10,770 bases of DNA, taken from positions 1 through 10,770 of the forward strand of contig DASVEW010000005.1 of assembly GCA_036380355.1 (NCBI GenBank), in the 5' to 3' direction. A program made the translations under genes and the position numbers. How positions within the stretch are numbered: position 1 is the first letter of the stretch; each line of letters opens with the position of its first letter. A model generated the notes under the pieces. That model made no database searches. It was not told the origin of the DNA and saw only the letters and a program-made list of their open reading frames with translations. This document shows positions 7,001 to 10,770 of this stretch, piece after piece. Source of the DNA: JACDAN01 sp036380355 (GTDB taxonomy: Bacteria; Actinomycetota; Thermoleophilia; Gaiellales; Gaiellaceae).

Positions 7001-7018
7001 GCGGGCGCGACCGCCCGT
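7001..7018 (-). terminator. Hairpin downstream of the ABM-like gene
   Basis: GCGGGCG (7001-7007) pairs with CGCCCGT (7012-7018) across a 4-base loop, six Watson-Crick pairs plus one G-T. It starts 12 bases after the stop of the ABM-like gene and lies before the two-helix membrane protein gene, so it may separate the two. A second small hairpin, GGGGC-AGCGGA-GCCCC, sits at 6962-6977. Neither is followed by a T-run. Confidence 0.4.
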
Positions 7019-7029
7019 CCTATCCGGCT

Positions 7030-7344
7030 CTAGCTGCTCGAGCGCCTTTCGGCCGTGTCGTGCTCGCGGTAGTACGCCTCGCGCGCGGCATGCAGCGGAC
7101 CGTCGAAGAGCGGGATCCAGTGACCGATCTCCGTGGATCGGACCGGGTCGTTGAGGATGGCACGGAGCGTCTTCTCGACGTCCGGTCCCTCGAAGTAGAA
7201 GACCACGTCTTCCGGGGACAGGAAGATCGCCTGCCGCTCGAAATCGGTGGAGTCGTGCTGCCCGGCCTCGTGCTGCTCGATCAGCTCGAGTGCCCGCTCA
7301 CGCCCGTCGGACCTGAGCCGCGCGACCATCACGAAGCGGTCCAC
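7030..7344 (-). CDS. Small protein of unknown function, dimeric alpha-beta barrel (ABM-like) fold likely
   Basis: A 104-residue soluble protein. Its pattern is strand (FVMVARL, 4-10), amphipathic helix (ERALELIEQH), two strands (ERQAIFLSPEDVVFYFEG, 36-53), helix (DVEKTLRAILNDP, 55-67) and then GHWIPLFDGPLHAAREAYY (74-92). This is the half-ferredoxin arrangement seen in dimeric alpha-beta barrel proteins such as the antibiotic-biosynthesis-monooxygenase (ABM) and muconolactone-isomerase-like groups. No catalytic residue can be named and no function is claimed. The start is GTG at 7344 with a G-run just ahead; an in-frame ATG five codons later (7329) is an alternative. Confidence 0.72.
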   Translation of the reverse strand: MDRFVMVARLRSDGRERALELIEQHEAGQHDSTDFERQAIFLSPEDVVFYFEGPDVEKTLRAILNDPVRSTEIGHWIPLFDGPLHAAREAYYREHDTAERRSSS

Positions 7345-7387
7345 GCCCCCAGCTTAGGCCGCTCGCGCGGTGGGGCGCCGATTCGGG

Positions 7388-7594
7388 CTACGCCGGCGTG
7401 GTGTCCGGCTCCGCCGTCCCCGTCTCCGGCTGGTCCTCCGGAGGCGCCAACGGAAGGCCGTCAGGTCCCACCTCGACCCCGGCAGCTGCCGCCGCCTTCC
7501 TCGCGTCCTTCTTCTCCTGCTTCAGCGCGCGCTTCTCGGCACGCTCGCGCTCGCGCTGCAGCTTTCCGAATGTCTGCCGTTTCTTGCCGGCCAT
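7388..7594 (-). CDS. Small Lys/Arg/Glu-rich conserved-type hypothetical protein
   Basis: A 68-residue protein. It begins MAGKKRQTFGKLQRERERAE and continues as a highly charged stretch likely to form one long helix (about 8-38, heptad-like, Lys/Arg/Glu/Ala). A disordered acidic, proline-rich tail follows, from GVEVGPDGLPLAPPEDQ to the end. The strong ribosome-binding site GGGAGG five bases before the ATG supports it as a real gene despite its size. The basic N-terminal helix could bind nucleic acid or the ribosome, but I recognise no characterised family. It lies 43 bp before the ABM-like gene and may share its transcript. Confidence 0.7.
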   Translation of the reverse strand: MAGKKRQTFGKLQRERERAEKRALKQEKKDARKAAAAAGVEVGPDGLPLAPPEDQPETGTAEPDTTPA

Positions 7595-7664
7595 CTGGGC
7601 CTCCCTTTAGCCGGGACGCTCCGGTTCGGTCGGCGCGTCGGGATTACAGCCTAGCGCTGCGGCT

Positions 7665-8507
7665 CTAGTCGTCGTCGTCATCATCGCCTCGGTCGCGACG
7701 CCGATCGTCCCTCCCACGGTCGCGGTCGCGGTCTTTCTTGCGGTCGCCGCGGTCCTTGCCCCGGTTGCGGCCGTCGTCGTCCTTGCGGCGCTTCCCGTGG
7801 TGTCCGTCCCTGTCTTCCCGCTCCCACTTGTCCTTCTTGGGCTTCTTGTGGTGCTTGTGCTTGTGCTTCCGCTTCGTGCCAGCACGGCGGACGCCGTCGT
7901 CGTCATCGTCGTCGTCGTCCTGGGAGGACGGGGGTGGCGCCGGGGGAAACGGCGGCGGCGGCGGAGGCGGCAGTGGCTTCGGCGGCGGAGGCGGAGGCGG
8001 AGGCGCGGGCGGCGGCGGCGGCGAAGCCGGTGGTGGTGGAGGCGGCGTCGCCGGCGGAGGTGGAGCCGGAGGGGGTGGCGGAGCAGGCGGCGGCTTCGGG
8101 CTCGTCGCCGGCGGCTTGGCGGGCCTGGCAGGACGAGCGGGCCTTGGCGCCGCCGACCGAGGTCGTGCGCCGACGGCCCGGGCCCGCGTCGAGCGAGGCG
8201 CCACTCGACCCGGGACGCCGGCTCGGGCGGCCACGACGGCGCGGCGGCCCGCGGAACGCGTCCGGGAGATCCTCGCCGCCGGCCGGGCGCGGGCCGCAGC
8301 AGCAGTCGAATCGGACGCGAAACCGCCCGGAACGCGCTCGAACGGCACGCTCGTCTCACCGACAATCGCCGGCAGCGCGGGGATCGCCTCCGGCGACACG
8401 ACCGGCTCGGTCGCTCTCACCCAGAGCCACGCCGACGCGGTGACCGACATCGCCGCGGCGCCGATATTCGCGGCAACGGCGACGACGATGAGCAGCCGCC
8501 TCATCAC
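7665..8507 (-). CDS. Membrane-anchored or secreted low-complexity protein (Pro-rich, poly-Asp, His/Lys-rich)
   Basis: A 280-residue protein of extreme composition. Residues 1-30 (MMRRLLIVVAVAANIGAAAM and on) are a basic start plus hydrophobic helix, a signal peptide or membrane anchor. Residues 31-130 are Ala/Arg/Pro-rich and basic. Residues 131-193 are almost pure proline with Ala and Ser. Eight aspartates follow (197-204), then a Lys/His cluster (212-225, KRKHKHKHHKKPKK), a mixed Asp/Arg/Lys region (226-274) and six terminal aspartates. This is a tethered, intrinsically disordered chain whose proline block could span the wall, with charged ends able to bind polyanions or metal ions; those roles are inference. 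I recognise no family. The start is GTG at 8507 or the adjacent ATG at 8504, with no clear ribosome-binding site. The low-complexity DNA keeps other frames open too; this frame is preferred because it alone begins with a clean signal/anchor. Confidence 0.62.
   Translation of the reverse strand: MMRRLLIVVAVAANIGAAAMSVTASAWLWVRATEPVVSPEAIPALPAIVGETSVPFERVPGGFASDSTAAAARARPAARISRTRSAGRRAVVAARAGVPGRVAPRSTRARAVGARPRSAAPRPARPARPAKPPATSPKPPPAPPPPPAPPPPATPPPPPPASPPPPPAPPPPPPPPKPLPPPPPPPFPPAPPPSSQDDDDDDDDGVRRAGTKRKHKHKHHKKPKKDKWEREDRDGHHGKRRKDDDGRNRGKDRGDRKKDRDRDRGRDDRRRDRGDDDDDD
7896..7919. repeat. GTC trinucleotide tract coding for eight aspartates
   Basis: GTC/ATC units in tandem on the plus strand read as GAC/GAT on the minus strand, giving D197-D204 of the low-complexity protein. 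A second tract of six such codons lies at 7668-7685, at that protein's C-terminus. Such tracts can change length by replication slippage. Confidence 0.7.
7929..8117. repeat. GGC/GGT/GGA-rich low-complexity block (poly-proline coding)
   Basis: About 190 bases of near-continuous GGN triplets on the plus strand code for the proline block (131-193) of the minus-strand gene. Interruptions give Ala, Ser, Thr, Lys, Leu and Phe. The same block reads as a glycine-rich frame on the plus strand, which I take as a by-product. Confidence 0.7.
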
Positions 8508-8615
8508 GGCAGCATCATCGCGCTTGGGCTAACCACTAGACGAACCCGTCACCGGCGAACGGCGCTCCCCTCCGCAGTAGCGGGCGACGTTATCGGGGAG
8601 GCCGGACGGCGGCGG

Positions 8616-9179
8616 TCAGGCCGGGACCGCAGCCGCCTGGGGCTCGCGCCGCTCACGAGAGCGGAGCAGCGCCACCCCGAGCCCGACCCACGCGCCCTCG
8701 AAGACGAAGAGCCCGATGTCGTGCAGCCCCACGGAGTTGAGGAAGAGGGCCATCACGAGGCCGGCCACGGCGACGATCGGCAGGACCCACGCGGCTGCAA
8801 GCGCCGGCCGGAGGTCTCGCGCGAAGAGCAGCTGCCCCACGAGGATCAGCAGGAAGCCGATCGCGAAGAGCGCGAAGTTGTCCGGGAGGTCGCCCGTCCG
8901 GACTTGCTCGACTGCGAGTTGGACGGCGAAGAGGCCCAGGAAGCCGACGCCGACGAGCGCGAGGCGCATGCCGATACGGCCGAGGCGTGTCCCCTCGATC
9001 ACCTCCCGCAAGCCCCAGAGAGCGACTCCAAGCGCGACGAACCCGCCAATCCCGAGGACGATGAACAGGACGTCCACGAACCGCGAGGGCGAGCCGAACA
9101 CGAGCTCTCCGCCCTGTCCGGCGAAATAGAGCGCACCGGCGAGGATCGCCGCCACGCCCGTACGCGTGCGGGAGTCCAT
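8616..9179 (-). CDS. Six-segment integral membrane protein of unknown function
   Basis: A 187-residue, mostly hydrophobic protein with about six membrane segments (roughly 8-26, 34-58, 69-91, 102-120, 128-148, 155-173). Short charged connectors separate them (WGLREVIEGTRLGRIG, EQVRTGDLPDN, RDLRP), and the tail is basic (RSRERREPQ). No catalytic or transport motif is visible and I do not recognise the family. The ATG at 9179 is chosen because membrane segment 1 begins right after it; the frame runs further upstream only across the divergent gene's start. It faces the HNH nuclease gene across 55 bp. Downstream, 108 bp without a gene separate it from the low-complexity protein; a loose CTCCCC/GGGGAG inverted repeat (8565-8600) there is too wide to call a terminator. 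Confidence 0.75.
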   Translation of the reverse strand: MDSRTRTGVAAILAGALYFAGQGGELVFGSPSRFVDVLFIVLGIGGFVALGVALWGLREVIEGTRLGRIGMRLALVGVGFLGLFAVQLAVEQVRTGDLPDNFALFAIGFLLILVGQLLFARDLRPALAAAWVLPIVAVAGLVMALFLNSVGLHDIGLFVFEGAWVGLGVALLRSRERREPQAAAVPA

Positions 9180-9198
9180 CGTCCAGAGAGCGTAGGCG

Positions 9199-9227
9199 TT
9201 GCCGAGACCGGCGCCTAGGTCCAGAAT
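9199..9227 (+). promoter_or_regulatory. Possible promoter giving a leaderless HNH transcript
   Basis: TTGCCG (9199-9204) and CAGAAT (9222-9227) are -35- and -10-like hexamers with the ideal 17-base spacer. Each matches the sigma-70 consensus at four of six positions. Transcription would then start at about 9234-9235, on the ATG of the HNH gene itself. No good ribosome-binding site lies ahead of that ATG, consistent with a leaderless mRNA. The match is modest and the claim tentative. Confidence 0.3.
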
Positions 9228-9234
9228 CGCATCG

Positions 9235-10140
9235 ATGGCCGAGCAGGACGAGGAGGTGCGCATTCGCTGCTTTCTCGCCCTCGACGCGCTCCGGGTGCGG
9301 TACGGCAACGATCTGCCGTTCGTCGGCGCCCTCAGCGACGGCTTCGTCTACGAGGGCAGGCGCGTGCCCTTCCTCAACCGGCAGAAGGGCATCTACCGGT
9401 CCGCGATGCAGAAGGGGCCGGCGGCGCTGTCGATCCAGACCTCGTTCAAGGGCGGCCCGTACGACGACGTCGAGACCGACGACGGCTTCCTCTATGCCTA
9501 CCGAGCCGGCCCGGTCGACCAGCCCGACAACCGCGCGCTCCGGCAGGCATACGCGCTCCAAGTCCCGCTCGCCTACTTCCGATCGACCCGGCCGGGGTGG
9601 TACCGCGTCGAGTACCCGTGCTTCGTCGGCGCGGACGACCCGGCCGCCCGGCACGTCCTGATCACGCCCGGACGCATGACGGGCACGCTCGAGCATCCCG
9701 AGCCGGCGCCGATCGAGATCGGCGTCGAGCGCAGGTATGCGGTCCGCGAGATGCGGGTCCGGCAGCACCAGGGCCGCTTCCGTGCGCTCGTGCTCCAGGC
9801 CTACCGCGACCGCTGCACGATCTGCCGGCTCCGCGAGCTGCGGCTCCTCGACGCCGCCCACATCGTCCAGGACGTGGACCCGCGCGGCCTCGCCGAGATC
9901 CCGAACGGCCTCAGCCTCTGCAGCATCCATCATCGCGCGTACGACCAGGACCTCGTCGGCGTCTCGCCCGACTACCAGGTCCATTTGGCAGCGCGGCTGC
10001 TCGAGGAGCAGGATGGGCCAATGCTCGACGTCCTCAAGGAAGCCAAGGGGAGAACCATCGAATTGCCGAGGAAGGCGGCCTGGCATCCCGATCGCGAGCG
10101 GCTGGCGATCCGCTTCGACCGGTTCACGGCCGCGGCGTGA
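9235..10140 (+). CDS. HNH endonuclease (HNH_2 type, putative restriction-like nuclease)
   Basis: A 301-residue protein in two parts. The N-terminal half (about 5-165) contains GIYRSAMQKG, SIQTSFKGGPYDD (66-78), DNRALRQAYALQVPLAYF (98-115) and GWYRVEYPCFVGADDP (121-136). It resembles the N-terminal domain of actinobacterial proteins annotated as HNH-type putative restriction endonucleases. The C-terminal half holds the ββα-metal HNH domain: zinc pair CTIC (194-197), DAAHI with H209, IPNGLSLC with N224 and C229, and IHH with H232 and H233. All key residues are present, so it should be an active metal-dependent DNase. No methyltransferase is adjacent, so modification-dependent (type IV-like) cleavage is possible but unproven. 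ATG 9235 is preferred to the in-frame TTG at 9199, which would add 12 unconserved-looking residues. Its TGA overlaps the next ATG (TGATG). Confidence 0.85.
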   Translation: MAEQDEEVRIRCFLALDALRVRYGNDLPFVGALSDGFVYEGRRVPFLNRQKGIYRSAMQKGPAALSIQTSFKGGPYDDVETDDGFLYAYRAGPVDQPDNRALRQAYALQVPLAYFRSTRPGWYRVEYPCFVGADDPAARHVLITPGRMTGTLEHPEPAPIEIGVERRYAVREMRVRQHQGRFRALVLQAYRDRCTICRLRELRLLDAAHIVQDVDPRGLAEIPNGLSLCSIHHRAYDQDLVGVSPDYQVHLAARLLEEQDGPMLDVLKEAKGRTIELPRKAAWHPDRERLAIRFDRFTAAA

Positions 10141-10292
10141 TGAGCGAGCCGAGCGTCCCGCGGGAGGAGCTCCAGGCGGCGATCGAGGCCCGCAAGGAAC
10201 TCGGCGCCGAGCTGGAGCCGGCCGTGATCGACTCGTTCGTCGACGCCGTCTGCGCGGCGATCGCGGTCGTCGCGATCGTGACGGCGCGCTAG
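10140..10292 (+). CDS. 50-residue protein with ARKELG motif and hydrophobic tail
   Basis: A very short gene whose ATG overlaps the stop of the HNH gene (TGATG), implying coupled translation; GGCCGCGGCG just upstream is only a poor ribosome-binding site. Residues 9-34 (EELQAAIEARKELGAELEPA and on) resemble the amphipathic motif with ARRELG..YE...(V/I)(E/D)SF(L/V)(D/E) that opens many actinobacterial membrane proteins. Here the motif is followed only by a hydrophobic stretch (35-48, DAVCAAIAVVAIVTA) and the stop, in place of the usual longer linker and helices. It may be a small membrane-binding protein or the remnant of a longer one. Its function, and any link to the nuclease, are unknown. Confidence 0.6.
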   Translation: MSEPSVPREELQAAIEARKELGAELEPAVIDSFVDAVCAAIAVVAIVTAR

Positions 10293-10316
10293 GCTCGGGC
10301 CGCACAGCCGCCAACC

Positions 10317-10323
10317 GGGGAGG
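10317..10323 (+). promoter_or_regulatory. Strong Shine-Dalgarno for the phytase-like gene
   Basis: GGGGAGG lies 6 bases before the ATG at 10330. It fixes the start of the exported protein within a 37-base gap after the micro-protein gene, in which I see no terminator. Confidence 0.7.
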
Positions 10324-10329
10324 TTCACG

Positions 10330-10770
10330 ATGCTCGGACACCGACGCTCGCGACCGCTTTGGGCTGCGTTGGCGCTCGCCGCGCTGCTCGCCACGGCCGC
10401 TCTCGCACCGACCGCCACGGCCAAGAAGGGCCACAAACGGGCCCCGACCCTCGAGTTCCGAGGCCAGGCGATCATCCCGACCGGGACGATGTTCCAGGGC
10501 ACGAACGTCGGCGGGCTCTCCTCGATCGCCTACGCCGGCGGCAAGACCTTCTACGTGATCTCGGACGACCAGGCGAACGCACGCTTCTACAAGCTCCGCG
10601 CCGACATCGCAGACGGTCAGCTGGACAATGACGACATCACCTTCAAGTCGGTCACGACGCTGAAGCAGCCCGACGGCACGCCCTATCCGACCGGCAGCCT
10701 CGACCCCGAGGGCTTCGCGCTCACGAAGCACAACCGGCACGCGATCATCACGTCCGAGGGCTTCGCGAAC
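10330..10770 (+). CDS. Secreted phytase-like/esterase-like beta-propeller protein (C-terminus beyond the window)
   Basis: The first 147 codons of a gene that runs off the right edge. Residues 1-31 form a classic signal peptide: basic MLGHRRSRPL, hydrophobic WAALALAALLATAALA, and a cleavage region near PTATA. The mature part contains GGLSSIAYAGGKTFYVISDD (61-80), RFYKLRADI (86-94), and GSLDPEGFAL (122-131). These are the blade motifs of the family annotated as esterase-like activity of phytase (Phytase-like domain), a beta-propeller of exported bacterial proteins. The acidic residues in SDD and DPEG are typical of its metal- or phosphate-facing surface. The substrate is not known for most members. 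The rest of the propeller lies outside, so completeness cannot be judged. It is downstream of the HNH gene and the micro-protein on the same strand and could be transcribed with them or alone. Confidence 0.85.
   Translation, partial: MLGHRRSRPLWAALALAALLATAALAPTATAKKGHKRAPTLEFRGQAIIPTGTMFQGTNVGGLSSIAYAGGKTFYVISDDQANARFYKLRADIADGQLDNDDITFKSVTTLKQPDGTPYPTGSLDPEGFALTKHNRHAIITSEGFAN

Noticed and set aside
7929..8117. Considered a CRISPR-like or minisatellite array
   Set aside because: The periodicity is only the codon triplet; there are no fixed-length repeats with unique spacers.
8565..8600. CTCCCC/GGGGAG inverted repeat downstream of the membrane protein gene
   Set aside because: A 6-bp stem with a 24-base loop is too weak to call a terminator.
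7797..9218. A 473-codon plus-strand Arg-rich frame across the low-complexity region
   Set aside because: It starts in the repeat-rich DNA and runs opposite two minus-strand genes; the translation is Arg runs with no domain.
9180..9308. N-terminal extension of the six-segment membrane protein by 43 codons
   Set aside because: It would overlap the HNH coding start, adds an Arg/Ser-rich stretch without conservation-like features, and the first membrane segment begins just after ATG 9179.
8653..10740. A 695-codon open frame on the minus strand across the HNH region
   Set aside because: It lies opposite the HNH gene, micro-protein and phytase-like gene and runs out of frame through the membrane-protein gene. 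Its translation is Arg/Asp/Leu/Val-rich with no domain, typical of the strand opposite GC-rich coding DNA.

Overview
The window is GC-rich with strongly GC-biased third codon positions. It uses GTG and TTG starts freely and packs its genes tightly. The protein families point to a high-GC actinobacterium: a stand-alone class III nucleotide cyclase with an RGDEALVVF core, an RpoD/SigA-type sigma factor, a MacB-like permease with a glycine-rich loop, an actinobacterial HNH_2 nuclease, and a tiny protein carrying the ARKELG..LE motif. Thermoleophilia (Gaiellales/Solirubrobacterales) is my best guess, from family style only. I see no rRNA, tRNA, CRISPR array, insertion sequence, integrase or attachment site.

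Left part (1-2915). A cyclase gene runs off the left edge on the minus strand. It diverges from an RpoD-like sigma factor across a 202-bp gap that holds a cluster of short palindromes. The sigma gene ends in a strong 10-bp GC hairpin, and a YihY/BrkB-family membrane protein converges on it. The YihY gene diverges from an ABC transporter gene pair across 88 bp.

Centre (2916-6944). A MacB/FtsX-type permease and its ATPase overlap by 4 bp (the ATPase starts at TTG). The ATPase stop codon overlaps, tail to tail, the stop codon of a processive family-2 glycosyltransferase on the other strand. The glycosyltransferase overlaps by 4 bp an upstream gene for a 128-residue protein with two membrane segments. 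The order, topology and size suggest a PgaC/PgaD-like polysaccharide synthase pair.

Right-centre (7030-9179, minus strand). Four genes of unclear role: a small ferredoxin-fold (ABM-like) protein, a 68-residue Lys/Arg/Glu-rich protein, a secreted or membrane-anchored protein of extreme composition (proline block, poly-Asp, His/Lys cluster, Asp/Arg tail), and a six-segment membrane protein.

Right end (9235-10770, plus strand). An HNH endonuclease is translationally coupled (TGATG) to a 50-residue ORF. A secreted phytase-like/esterase-like protein follows and is cut by the window edge.

Most of the window is ordinary chromosomal housekeeping and envelope genes. The points most worth following up are the PgaCD-like pair, the HNH nuclease with its coupled micro-protein, the extreme low-complexity anchored protein, the cyclase with non-canonical substrate-selecting residues, and the Cys-bracketed glycine loop in the permease.
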